Below, in pieces: positions 24,911 through 33,571 of a DNA stretch of 64,000 nt (positions are counted from its first letter, which is position 1; every line of letters starts with the position of its first letter). The position numbers and the translations under genes are program-made. This DNA comes from Candidatus Moduliflexus flocculans (GTDB lineage Bacteria > Moduliflexota > Moduliflexia > Moduliflexales > Moduliflexaceae), in NCBI GenBank assembly GCA_000739515.1, contig DF820457.1:834118-898117 (forward strand), written 5' to 3'. The notes under the pieces are model-generated. The model was not told the DNA's origin. It saw only the letters and a list, made by a program, of their open reading frames with translations, and did no database searches.

Positions 24911-26521
24911 ATGGCCGTCGGAGTGGTTGCGCTGCTTGATGCGGCAGGATCGGTGATCTTGCCATTGTTAGGACAGGAATTGCTTTATTCCACGATTCTC
25001 TGTCTGGTGATTGTGGCTGCGGCCAGAATGATAAAAACCTGGTCGCCCTACTGGCATCTTGGATTATGGATGATGTTGCTCATCCGTTTAGTCCTGCCGC
25101 CCAATCTTTCCAGCCCGGTCAGCGGGCGGATGGCGTTCGATTATCTGTTCGCGACGCAATTCTACCAGCAAGTCGCCGCCTCATTTCATCATGTGTCACG
25201 GGCGACGTTTATTGCTGCCGATGGCGAACGATTTTCCGGCGAAACCAGCGGTGTGATGGGGACATTGGCGTATTGGAGAAAATCATCGTCATCCGAGCAG
25301 ACAATTCCTTACGCCGGAGCGGCATTATTGCTCTGGGGGTGCGGCGCGGCGCTCTGCGCGGCGGCTTATCTCCGTCAATGGTTGAAATATCGCCGCTATA
25401 TTCGCCAGGCGTCACCAGTAATACAAGTAGAATTGTTGCGCCTGACAGAGGAGTTTCGCAGCCGCTTCGGCCTGAGGCGTTCGATTCGCCTCGTTACATC
25501 GGATCGTTCGCTGACGCCGTTTACGTTTGGAGTGTGGCGTCCCGCAATCTATCTTCCCGAATCGCTCATCCGCTTGCAGGCGCAGGAATCTATCAGCGCC
25601 GTCATTGCGCATGAAATCGCGCATATCAAACGAGGCGACGCCCTCTGGATCATCTTGCAGCATCTCCTGCATTGCGTCTATTTTTTTCATCCGGTTGTCT
25701 GGTTTGCGAATCGCCGTATTCATGAGGCGCGGGAGCAAATCTGCGATCAGCTTGCCATCGCGACCTGCCGCATGTCGCCATCTTCCTATGGTTACAGCCT
25801 GTTATTTGTCGTGAAATTAAATCTGTTCGGCGATGAAGGGATGAAATTGCTTCCGGCCTTCAACAGTCAGTATAAAACGATTCGCGACCGGATTCAATCA
25901 TTGCAGCACGGAACAACGCTGTCGAAACGCCGTGGCCGACTGGTTTACGCGCTGTTGCTGTGCGCCGCGATCTTTTTGCTGCCGATGGCGCAAGAGGTGT
26001 CGTCGCTGACCACCGGTTTTCTGTCTTCGCCCTTTATGAATGAGCAGAGAACGAGTTTTCAGGCATTCCAACAGCGCATTATTGCGTCCTATGGCATCTG
26101 GACAGACGAGATGCTCCCCTTTCGTCATCGTCATGCGGGCATTGATTTGCGAGCCATGCCTGATGAACCGGTGTACGCCGTCAGCCCTGGGGAAGTGGTG
26201 CGCGTTTCGTATCAAACGCCGAGAACGATTATCGTGAAGCATGATCCGCCGCAGCACGAGCCGTTTTACGCGGTCTATGGAAATATCAAAGATGTGCAGG
26301 TCAGCGCCGGAGAGCGCGTCGAGGCAATGACGCAATTAGGGCAGGTCGCAGCGTTGCCTGATTATGTCCATGTCAAAGGGATCGCGGGAGCATTTTTGCA
26401 TTTAGAAATTCGACATTCCATCCTGGATGGGCTTGCCGCAAGTTTCAACAGCAAAACCACAGCGCAACTTGATCAATACTGCTATAATCCTGTGAAATTT
26501 TTTCAGGATGCGGCGCGGTAA
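24911..26521 (+). CDS. BlaR1-like M56 metalloprotease fused to a degenerate M23 (LytM) domain
   Basis: 536 residues. N-terminal helices (ELLYSTILCLVIVAAARMI, HLGLWMMLLIRLVLP) lead to an M56 protease domain with HEIAH at 234-238 and the downstream EAREQICDQ. A further helix at 343-360 exports a C-terminal domain of about 150 residues. That domain is LytM-like: HAGID gives His408 and Asp412, followed by YAVSPGEVVRV and YGNIKDVQVSAGERV. At the second metal motif, however, it reads HLEI (His497, Glu499) where active enzymes have HxH, so it is probably a binding rather than cutting domain. It replaces the penicillin-binding sensor of BlaR1. I infer peptidoglycan sensing that triggers cleavage of the BlaI-like repressor. 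Confidence 0.85.
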   Translation: MAVGVVALLDAAGSVILPLLGQELLYSTILCLVIVAAARMIKTWSPYWHLGLWMMLLIRLVLPPNLSSPVSGRMAFDYLFATQFYQQVAASFHHVSRATFIAADGERFSGETSGVMGTLAYWRKSSSSEQTIPYAGAALLLWGCGAALCAAAYLRQWLKYRRYIRQASPVIQVELLRLTEEFRSRFGLRRSIRLVTSDRSLTPFTFGVWRPAIYLPESLIRLQAQESISAVIAHEIAHIKRGDALWIILQHLLHCVYFFHPVVWFANRRIHEAREQICDQLAIATCRMSPSSYGYSLLFVVKLNLFGDEGMKLLPAFNSQYKTIRDRIQSLQHGTTLSKRRGRLVYALLLCAAIFLLPMAQEVSSLTTGFLSSPFMNEQRTSFQAFQQRIIASYGIWTDEMLPFRHRHAGIDLRAMPDEPVYAVSPGEVVRVSYQTPRTIIVKHDPPQHEPFYAVYGNIKDVQVSAGERVEAMTQLGQVAALPDYVHVKGIAGAFLHLEIRHSILDGLAASFNSKTTAQLDQYCYNPVKFFQDAAR

Positions 26522-26905
26522 TTTGGGCGAACGTCTGCTGTTTTAATAGACATGATTGGAAATAAGCGTTTACCCACCCCTTGCCCCTCCCAGGAGGGGA
26601 ATTTCGGATTGATTTTTTTATTTCCAATTTCCCGATAACGCTGAGCTTCTCAGTCAGGCGCAGGCGTGGCGTATTGATCATCCGCAAAAAAATGCGAGTC
26701 AGGATTTCCCCGAGAAAATATTTGACTTTTCATGAACGTCTTTCAAAAACGGCAGAGGAAAAACAATCGGGACATTATGAGGAGAATTCAAATCGAAGAT
26801 GAAAACGTGATCACCGTAATCGAGTTGTACTAAATCATTCAATCAATAAAGGCAATTTGGGTCGGTTGAAATTGGAATTTCGACAGGCATGAGGAGAACA
26901 AGACA
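26522..26905. other. Intergenic gap with a partial MITE
   Basis: About 380 bases between the M56 and PFK genes. It contains the palindrome at 26571-26604 and an 18-codon frame (ATG at 26776, MRRIQIEDENVITVIELY) with no clear identity. The rest is AT-rich with nothing else I can support. Confidence 0.4.
26571..26604. repeat. Half-copy of the CCCCTCCCAGGAGGGG element
   Basis: TACCCACCCCTTGCCCCTCCC, AGGAGGGGAATTT. It matches the left half of the full element at 60532-60666, including the CACCCC part that forms its terminal inverted repeat. Confidence 0.7.
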
Positions 26906-28135
26906 ATGGCAACATTACGAGGAAAATTAGTTGTCGCACAATCCGGCGGCCCAACGCCGGTCTTTAACAACAGCGCCTGCGGCGTGATTCAAGAAGCGCT
27001 GAAACATGATGACGTTTTTGATGGTGTATATGGCGCAGTCAGTGGCGTGATGGGGATTTTGCATGAACATCTGATTGATCTGCGCAAAGAAAAGCCCGCC
27101 ACTATCGAAGGCTTGCGCAAAACCCCGGCAACGGCGCTTGGCACCTGCCGCCGCAAGCTGAACGAGCAGGATATGGAGCGCATTTTAGCGGTGTTTAAGG
27201 CGCATGACATCCGCTACTTTTTCTATAACGGCGGCAACGATTCAATGGATACCGCCAATAAAATCAATCAGATGGCGACCGCCGCGAATTATGACATGCG
27301 CGTGTTCGGCATTCCCAAAACGGTGGACAACGATCTGGTGGAAACCGATCATTGCCCAGGTTTCGGCAGCGCGGCGCGGTTTATGGCGCTTTCGACTCGC
27401 GATGCCGGGCGCGACACTGAATCGGGCGCGTTGACAACCACGCCGGTCTGCGTGATGGAAGCGATGGGACGCGATGCCGGCTGGCTGACCGCTTCTGCCG
27501 CGATTGGCCGCCAGGATGAGAAAGACGCGCCGCATCTGATTTATCTGCCAGAAGTGCCGTTTACCATCGAAAAATTTCTGAACGACGTGCAGCAGGTCTA
27601 TGATCGCCTGAAATTCGTGGTGATTGCTGCCTCTGAAGGGATTCGCACGCCGGATGGCAACCTGTTGATGAAATCATCGTCGCTGGATGCGTTCGGGCAT
27701 GTCCAGTTAGGCGGCGTCGGCGATTTTCTGGCAAAACTCGTGACGGAAAAATTGAAAATCAAAGCCCGCGCCAACATCGCCGGCACGATTCAACGTTCCT
27801 TAATTTCCGCCTCTTCCCCGATTGATCTGGAAGAAGCGTATCTCGTTGGCCAAATGGGCGTGAAATACGCGCTGGAAGGACACAGCGGGTATATGGTATC
27901 CTTAGTGCGGGAATCCGATGCGCCGTATCGCTGCATCACCGGCCTTGCGCCGCTCGATAAAGTCGCGAACGCCGCGAAATCCATCCCGGCAGATATGATC
28001 GCGCCAAATGGCACGGATATGAATGACAACTTCTTGCGCTATGTCACGCCGTTGGTCGGCGAGTTATCAGTGTCAAATTATGTGCGGTTAGAAAAACATG
28101 CCGTCGCGAAATTGTTAGGCGCGTATCTGCGGTAA
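26906..28135 (+). CDS. 6-phosphofructokinase, pyrophosphate-dependent type
   Basis: 409 residues of the PFK family. It phosphorylates fructose 6-phosphate at carbon 1. The phosphoryl donor is probably pyrophosphate: the donor motif reads GGNDS at 109-113, with an Asp (112) where ATP enzymes have Gly, and the substrate loop is PKTVDND at 137-143, with the Lys138 typical of PPi enzymes in place of the Gly of PGTIDND. Other family motifs are QSGGPTPVFNNS at the start, MEAMGRDAGWL (MGR motif) and RANIAGTIQRS. A PPi enzyme is reversible and saves ATP, consistent with an anaerobe. AGGAG lies upstream of the ATG. Confidence 0.92.
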   Translation: MATLRGKLVVAQSGGPTPVFNNSACGVIQEALKHDDVFDGVYGAVSGVMGILHEHLIDLRKEKPATIEGLRKTPATALGTCRRKLNEQDMERILAVFKAHDIRYFFYNGGNDSMDTANKINQMATAANYDMRVFGIPKTVDNDLVETDHCPGFGSAARFMALSTRDAGRDTESGALTTTPVCVMEAMGRDAGWLTASAAIGRQDEKDAPHLIYLPEVPFTIEKFLNDVQQVYDRLKFVVIAASEGIRTPDGNLLMKSSSLDAFGHVQLGGVGDFLAKLVTEKLKIKARANIAGTIQRSLISASSPIDLEEAYLVGQMGVKYALEGHSGYMVSLVRESDAPYRCITGLAPLDKVANAAKSIPADMIAPNGTDMNDNFLRYVTPLVGELSVSNYVRLEKHAVAKLLGAYLR

Positions 28136-28144
28136 ATACGATAA

Positions 28145-28181
28145 AACGCTGTCAGACACGTTCAATGTGTCTGACAGCGTT
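28145..28181. terminator. Bidirectional terminator between convergent genes
   Basis: A long palindrome (AACGCTGTCAGACAC, loop GTTCAAT, complement) is flanked by ATAAAAC and GTTTTAT. It sits between the converging PFK and YceH genes and belongs to the GTCAGACAC repeat family. Confidence 0.75.
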
Positions 28182-28185
28182 GGTT

Positions 28186-28857
28186 TTATTGAAACTGCTG
28201 CTCAAACTGATGAAACGCTTCTTTTAATTCCGCCAATTCCGCCGAGAGCGCGGCGACTTTTCTTTCAAGCGCAGCCAGACGATCCGCTCGTTCCGGCCGG
28301 GCCTCTGCTACCTCTTCGCGGGCATCTTCAATTGGCAGTTCTGACGTAGTATCTTCGCTAACTTCTTCCGCTTGAACTTCCCCGAATTCATGCCGATAGC
28401 GCGCTTCTTTTTGCCCAGGTTTTCGCGGCATTTCTTTGACATACCCCATCTCTATCAGCGAATTCAGCATATCGGTCACATCATCCAGCGTGGGAAATGA
28501 GGCCATCCGCTCGGTTCTGGCGCGCAACTCTCCTGGCGTTTGCGCACCGCGCAGCATCAGCACCCCTAAAATCGCCGCTTCTTCTTCAGTGATGTTTGCC
28601 TGTTCGCAAAAACATTCTTCGTATTTGGCAACCCGCACCGAGGCGCTTTGCAAGACCAGCCCTTTGGCTTTTAGCCCCTTTAGCGCTCGCAGCACGGTTG
28701 TGTCGCCATAGGTTGTGACCGGCTCGCGATTGACTTTTTGATTACAGGCCGTAATCAGCGCATTCAGCGACAGCGGGTAATATTCTGGCGTCGTCATTTT
28801 CTTTTCCAATAAGCTGCCTAATACGCGCAATTCTTCAACCGTCAACATGTATTTCAT
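28186..28857 (-). CDS. YceH/DUF480 family protein
   Basis: 223 residues. The DUF480 double winged-helix domain is evident from LTVEELRVLGSLLEKKMTTP, YYPLSLNALITACNQKVNRE and PVTTYGDTTVLRALKGL. The C-terminal 60 residues form an acidic, Ala/Glu-rich coiled coil (ALERKVAALSAELAELKEAF). The molecular function of this UPF0502 family is unknown, although DNA binding is expected from the fold. Single gene, terminated by the palindrome at 28145. Confidence 0.9.
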   Translation of the reverse strand: MKYMLTVEELRVLGSLLEKKMTTPEYYPLSLNALITACNQKVNREPVTTYGDTTVLRALKGLKAKGLVLQSASVRVAKYEECFCEQANITEEEAAILGVLMLRGAQTPGELRARTERMASFPTLDDVTDMLNSLIEMGYVKEMPRKPGQKEARYRHEFGEVQAEEVSEDTTSELPIEDAREEVAEARPERADRLAALERKVAALSAELAELKEAFHQFEQQFQ

Positions 28858-29097
28858 GCGATTCAGCCTCCAATCGTTATAAATGGTCTATTATGGCATT
28901 TCATCGTCACAGCAAATGCCGCATGATTCATTGCGTTTGCGCTCCTGCCACAGGAGCAATGCTCGTGAATAATGCAGTGGTACTGCCGTAGCAGGACATG
29001 AATACAAAGTAAAGAAAAATGATGCTGCCATTTCCCGACTATTTCATTGACAAAACAGATGCAGGCTCACATCGTTAAAAAATAAGGATATAGAAAT

Positions 29098-29182
29098 CCT
29101 CAATCAGTTGTCACGCTTCGACACGCTCAGCGTGCGCCGTTCCTGAGCGTGTCGAAGGGAACACTGCCCCAACTGATTGAGG
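29098..29182. repeat. Nested inverted repeat (outer CCTCAATCAGTTG, inner CTTCGACACGCTCAG)
   Basis: The outer arms CCTCAATCAGTTG (29098-29110) and CAACTGATTGAGG (29170-29182) are exact complements. The inner arms CTTCGACACGCTCAG and CTGAGCGTGTCGAAG (29116-29157) are also exact. The inner part resembles a dispersed palindrome seen in many bacterial genomes. Confidence 0.75.
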
Positions 29183-29195
29183 ATGGCTATATATG

Positions 29196-29336
29196 GAAAT
29201 CTTGTCATTATTTAGGAGCGCCAACGCTTGCTTTGGCAACGCGACGAAGTCGCGTCAAAAATGACGATATTTCGCTCATTCGGGCGGCCAAAGCACGCTT
29301 TGGCACTCCTGAGACCTAAATAGTTACGAAATCTTT
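29196..29336. repeat. Large imperfect palindrome, MITE-like
   Basis: Left part GAAATCTTGTCATTATTTAG plus GCCAACGCTTGCTTTGGC, right part GCCAAAGCACGCTTTGGC plus CTAAATAGTTACGAAATCTT: the halves are mirror complements with gaps, and a small GCGACGAAGTCGC hairpin lies inside. About 140 bases long, in the size range of a non-autonomous element. Confidence 0.6.
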
Positions 29337-29408
29337 ATCCTTTCTGAGAAACCGCCTCATTGTTCCACGAAGTTATTGCCGAACAGGCTATAGAAGGAGG
29401 GGAACATC

Positions 29409-30530
29409 ATGCCGAGCGCATCCACCATGCTGGTTATCGAGGATAACCCCGCCCAACTAGAGACATTGCTGAACATTTTAGAAGATGAAGGATTTCAGCC
29501 AGTCGGCTGTTCGACTGGACGCGCCGCCATTGAAGCCTGCCAGCGAGACGCATTTGCGGTGGCCATTTTGGATATTCGCCTGCCGGATATGGATGGGTTG
29601 GAGGCGTTAAGCCAACTCAAGCAGCGCGCCCCGGAAATGAACGTCATCATCAACACCGCGTATGCCACGCTGGAATCTGCGATGGATGCTGTGAATCGAG
29701 ACGCATTTGCCTACGTGCAAAAAATGGGAGATGTGGCGGAATTAATCGGCCATGTCCATCGGGCGTTTCATGCCCATCTCGTCGGCTATAGCGCGCGGTT
29801 AGAAGAAGTGGTTCGCGCTCGCACCGCAGAGCTTTCCGCGTCGAATATCGCGCTGCGTCAGGAAATTGAAGAGCGCAAGCGAGCGGAAGAACGCCTGAAC
29901 GCGGCTCTGAAGGAGAAAGAAATGTTGATGCGCGAAATTCTGCATCGCACGAAAAACAATATGATGGCAATTAACAGCCTCATTGCGCTTCAAGCGGCTC
30001 GTCTCGAAAATGCGGAGGTCTTGCGCCATTTCGACGAAATTTCGTATCGCATCCAGGCCATGCTGCTTGTGCAGCAACAACTGTATCAGTCGAAGGATTT
30101 CAGCAATTTGACGCTTGATTCTTACCTTGAAGAGTTAGCCTGCACGATCTTTCATAATCTCAATGCCAATCGTGGGCGCGTCGAAATCACATTTGATCTC
30201 GAACCGATCTCAGTGTCTGCCGATACGGCGATTCCCTGCGGCTTGCTGCTGAACGAACTGCTGACGAATGCGGTAAAATATGCGTTTCCAAATGGCCGCG
30301 ATGGCATGATTCAGGTGACATTGCGCGAGAATGAGGTCGGGTGGCTTGAACTCTGCGTTCAGGATACTGGCGTAGGGCTGCCAGAGGATTTTAACCTGCA
30401 AGAATCCAATTCATTGGGCTTGCAGCTTGTGCATAGCTTTGTCAGGCAACTTCAGGGCGTATTAACGATCACGCATTCGCCCGGCGCGACCTTCGTGATT
30501 CGATTCCCGCAGTATGAACGGATAAGATGA
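29409..30530 (+). CDS. Receiver-HisKA_2 (HWE-like) sensor kinase
   Basis: 373 residues. Residues 1-120 are a receiver domain (phosphoacceptor Asp55 in VAILDIRLPDMDG; NTAYA and YVQKMGD complete the pocket). A coiled-coil link follows, then a HisKA_2-type dimerisation region with phospho-His179 (ILHRTKNNMMAINSLIALQ) and an HATPase domain (LLNELLTNAVKYAFP, VQDTGVGLPEDF, SLGLQLVHS). Cytoplasmic; input comes by phosphotransfer to the receiver. First gene of the sensory island, 12 bases before the next kinase. A paralogue is encoded at 36444. Confidence 0.9.
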   Translation: MPSASTMLVIEDNPAQLETLLNILEDEGFQPVGCSTGRAAIEACQRDAFAVAILDIRLPDMDGLEALSQLKQRAPEMNVIINTAYATLESAMDAVNRDAFAYVQKMGDVAELIGHVHRAFHAHLVGYSARLEEVVRARTAELSASNIALRQEIEERKRAEERLNAALKEKEMLMREILHRTKNNMMAINSLIALQAARLENAEVLRHFDEISYRIQAMLLVQQQLYQSKDFSNLTLDSYLEELACTIFHNLNANRGRVEITFDLEPISVSADTAIPCGLLLNELLTNAVKYAFPNGRDGMIQVTLRENEVGWLELCVQDTGVGLPEDFNLQESNSLGLQLVHSFVRQLQGVLTITHSPGATFVIRFPQYERIR

Positions 30531-30542
30531 GGACGACTACTC

Positions 30543-32378
30543 ATGTCACCACAACACGCCTTTCATCATCTGTATTCGATTTCGCGGCGCTTGACAATCT
30601 GCCTTGTGGTGATGGCGGCGATTGTCGCGTTGGGCACGGTTGCCCTATTGTACCTGAAAACGGACGCGCAGACCGAGGAAGAATTGCGCAAACGCGCTGA
30701 CGAGATGACCGAATATCTTGCCCGCGCGCTGGAAATTTCGTTCTGGAATTTGGATGTCGAGAGTATGACGATGATTAGCGACGCATTCGCGCAGAACGCA
30801 ATCGTGGCCAGTATCGTCGTCACTGATCGTTCTGGCAAGATATTATATGTGTATCAAGATGAACCCTCTGTGGCCTGGACTGAACGTCTGCATCCCATTC
30901 AGCATCAACGCCAGACCATTGGACAGGTGCGGTTGACATTTACAAAACAACCAGCGCAGCGGGCGCGGTACACATTGCTGCGGGCGATGGTGACAACCTC
31001 AGCAATGATCTTGCTGGTCTTAGGCGGGGGAAGCGGCCTCCTGGTGCGCATCTTTCTCCGCAAACCATTACAACGGCTGAATGCCATTGTCAGTGCCTAT
31101 GCTGAGGGAAAATATACGACTTTTGAGGACACGCCTCTGCCGTACCTCGAATTTCAGCCGTTCGGCTATGTCCTGAAACGGATGGGAGTCACAATCAGCG
31201 AGCAGATGAAGCGATTGCAGGAAAGCGAGGAACGTTATCGCAAAGCCCAGGCGATGGGGCATGTCGGCAATTGGGAATATCACCTGCAAACGGCGCATTT
31301 CTGGGGGTCTGATGAAGCGAAACGCATTTATGGGTTCGATCCCGCGCAGAGCGATTTTTCCACTGAGGCCGTAGAAAGTTGCATTCCAGAGCGGGAGCGC
31401 GTTCATCAGGCATTAATTGACCTGATTGAGGCGGAGAAGCCGTATCATTTAGAATTCGAAATTCATCCGAGAGATTCCTCTGCGCCGAGAATCATCGTCT
31501 CTATCGCGGAACTGCTGCGAGACGAACAGGGCGCTCCGTTAAAAGTCGTTGGCGTGATTCAGGATATTACCGAGCGCAAACGCGCGGAGGAGCAGATCAG
31601 AGCGCATAATCGCTTATTGAAAGAAGCGGTACAACAGAAACAGCGAGAAATGGAAGCGCTTTTCGAGCGAATGCTGCGCCAGGAAAAACTCGCGACTATC
31701 GGCCAGATTTCCGGAAGTATCGCCCATGAACTGCGCAATTCATTAGGCGCCATCAAGCAAGCGATCTATTATCTGAAACAATTAGCGCGGCGTCAGCAAC
31801 TCTCCGCCGAGAATCCCAAAGCCGTGCGCCATTTGGATATTATCGAGACAGAATTGAACACATCGGAACGTGTGATTGCCGACCTGCTTGAAATCTCTCG
31901 CAAGAAGCCGCCAAAGCGTCAATTCACCGATTTGCACGCGCTCTTGACAGATGTGATCGCCCGTTGTCATTTCCCGCCGCAGATTCGCGTCGCGATGACC
32001 ATGACACCGGCTTCCTTTGAGATTTTTGTCGATCCGCTTAAAATACAGCAAGTTTTTTTGAATGTGTTGACGAATGCGGCGCAAGCGATTGACGGAGAGG
32101 GCGCAATCACGATTCACGCGGCGCAGTCGCCAGAATCAGGAGAAACAACGATTGAGATTCATGACACGGGCGCTGGCATTTCGGCAGAGGAGATTCAGAA
32201 GGCGTTCGAACCGCTTTATACCACGAAAGCCACCGGAACAGGGTTAGGCTTGCCGATTTGTAAAGAGATTATTGAAAGTCATCAGGGGCGAATCATGCTG
32301 ACCAGCGAGCAGGGCAACGGAGCAACAGTCACCATTATCCTGCCCAACCTGAGCAGTCTCTTTAATTCGGCGGCGTGA
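30543..32378 (+). CDS. Membrane sensor histidine kinase with HAMP and PAS domains
   Basis: 611 residues. Two transmembrane helices (about 17-38 and 150-170) enclose a small periplasmic domain; a HAMP-like linker (171-225), a PAS domain (about 228-345, ending VVGVIQDITERKRAEEQ), HisKA with phospho-His395 (SGSIAHELRNSLGAIKQ) and HATPase (LNVLTNAAQAIDGEG, IHDTGAGI, TGTGLGLPICKEI) follow. Its kinase core is very close to that of the kinase at 33572, suggesting duplication. Probably senses a periplasmic signal and passes phosphate to a neighbouring receiver. Confidence 0.92.
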   Translation: MSPQHAFHHLYSISRRLTICLVVMAAIVALGTVALLYLKTDAQTEEELRKRADEMTEYLARALEISFWNLDVESMTMISDAFAQNAIVASIVVTDRSGKILYVYQDEPSVAWTERLHPIQHQRQTIGQVRLTFTKQPAQRARYTLLRAMVTTSAMILLVLGGGSGLLVRIFLRKPLQRLNAIVSAYAEGKYTTFEDTPLPYLEFQPFGYVLKRMGVTISEQMKRLQESEERYRKAQAMGHVGNWEYHLQTAHFWGSDEAKRIYGFDPAQSDFSTEAVESCIPERERVHQALIDLIEAEKPYHLEFEIHPRDSSAPRIIVSIAELLRDEQGAPLKVVGVIQDITERKRAEEQIRAHNRLLKEAVQQKQREMEALFERMLRQEKLATIGQISGSIAHELRNSLGAIKQAIYYLKQLARRQQLSAENPKAVRHLDIIETELNTSERVIADLLEISRKKPPKRQFTDLHALLTDVIARCHFPPQIRVAMTMTPASFEIFVDPLKIQQVFLNVLTNAAQAIDGEGAITIHAAQSPESGETTIEIHDTGAGISAEEIQKAFEPLYTTKATGTGLGLPICKEIIESHQGRIMLTSEQGNGATVTIILPNLSSLFNSAA

Positions 32379-32429
32379 TATATTCGCCGATCACGACATG
32401 ATCTTTGCAGATTCGATCCGCTGACGGTG

Positions 32430-32453
32430 AATTCCCCTCCCAGGAGGGGAATT
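32430..32453. repeat. Solo palindrome AATTCCCCTCCC-AGGAGGGGAATT
   Basis: Perfect palindrome of the family found at 26571, 55709 and 60532, 52 bases after the kinase stop. It may serve as a terminator. Confidence 0.7.
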
Positions 32454-32501
32454 GTTGGCGACGCTGCGTAAGATCAGTTAATCAAACATTATCAAAACAC
32501 G

Positions 32502-33527
32502 ATGATGAAAACAGAATCGTTTCCATTCAAACTCCTGATTGCCGGGTTGGCGATGTTGAGCGCGATCATGGCTGTCTCCTTCTTCTGGATAACCGCCTTT
32601 TCGCCAATAATGGAGAATGTCAGCTTAGGAGGAGCGCGTTCGCTCTCGATTTCCCTCATCATCATTGCGCAAGAACAAGGATTCTTTACGCACGAAGGCG
32701 TTGACCTGTTCTTTCAGGAATATCCAAGCGGTAGTCTGGCGCTGGACGCGCTCTGCGAGCAGCAATTAGACCTGGCCGTTGCCGCGGAAACGCCGGTTGT
32801 GTTTAAGAGCTTTGCGCGAGATGATGTGCGGATTGTCGCGTCCCTGTTTTCTGCCTATAATGATCCAAAAGTCATCGCTCGAAAAACCAGCGGCATCGAG
32901 AAGCCAACCGACCTGCGTGGAAAACGGATTGGAACGACTCCGCAAGGCCAATCCACTCATTATTTTCTCCATCTATTTCTCACGAAGTATGGCCTATCCG
33001 AACAAGACGTCGCGCTCTCATTGGCCTGCCCGGAGAAATTACGACAAGACTTTATCAGCGGCAAGTTAGACGCGATCTCATTGTTTGAACCGTATATTTC
33101 CGAATTAGCCGACGCCTATTCGAGCGAAACAATTCTTTTTAGCGAGCCAGGCTTGTATCTTAAACATGCCTTGCTTATGACATCGGCGCATTTCACAGAA
33201 CAACGGCCACAGGCGATTCAAAAGGTATTGCGAGCGTTAATGCGGGCAAACGATTTTGCCCGTCAGCAGCCAGAACGCGCCAGGCAGATCGTTGTCCGTG
33301 CGCTGGCGATCAGCGTGCCAGAAGTCCGGGAACTTTGGGCAGATACCGTGTTGGAGGTCTCTTTGGGGCAATCCTTATTGCTCTCCCTTGAAAATGAGGC
33401 AAAATGGGGCATCGCTAATCGCGTCACCGACCACAAGACGATTCCAAATTATTTACAACTCATCTCTGTTGAAGGGCTGAAATCAGTTGCGCCAGAGTCC
33501 GTCACCATTTATAGTGTTTCAGAATAA
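32502..33527 (+). CDS. NMT1/ThiY-like substrate-binding protein, membrane-anchored or secreted
   Basis: 341 residues. An N-terminal hydrophobic segment (KLLIAGLAMLSAIMAVSFFW) is followed by an NMT1/SsuA-like binding domain: SISLIIIAQEQGFFTHEGVDL, DLAVAAETPVVFKS, LRGKRIGTTPQGQSTHYFLH and DAISLFEPYISELA (the FEP motif). No permease or ATPase is adjacent; instead the gene lies between two membrane kinases. I infer it is a periplasmic sensor partner that presents ligand to one of them, rather than part of an importer. The signal lacks a lipobox, so it may stay as a membrane anchor. Confidence 0.85.
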   Translation: MMKTESFPFKLLIAGLAMLSAIMAVSFFWITAFSPIMENVSLGGARSLSISLIIIAQEQGFFTHEGVDLFFQEYPSGSLALDALCEQQLDLAVAAETPVVFKSFARDDVRIVASLFSAYNDPKVIARKTSGIEKPTDLRGKRIGTTPQGQSTHYFLHLFLTKYGLSEQDVALSLACPEKLRQDFISGKLDAISLFEPYISELADAYSSETILFSEPGLYLKHALLMTSAHFTEQRPQAIQKVLRALMRANDFARQQPERARQIVVRALAISVPEVRELWADTVLEVSLGQSLLLSLENEAKWGIANRVTDHKTIPNYLQLISVEGLKSVAPESVTIYSVSE

Positions 33528-33571
33528 TCGCCGCCTCATCAGATAAAAATTCTATATTCACGGGGCACCTT

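Larger units (their letters stand above)
28858..29408. other. Repeat-rich intergenic region upstream of the sensory island
   Basis: About 550 bases without a supportable gene. It contains a short GCTCCTG/CAGGAGC hairpin near 28941-28957, a nested palindrome at 29098-29182 and a large imperfect palindrome at 29196-29336. AGAAGGAGG immediately precedes the ATG at 29409. Confidence 0.6.
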
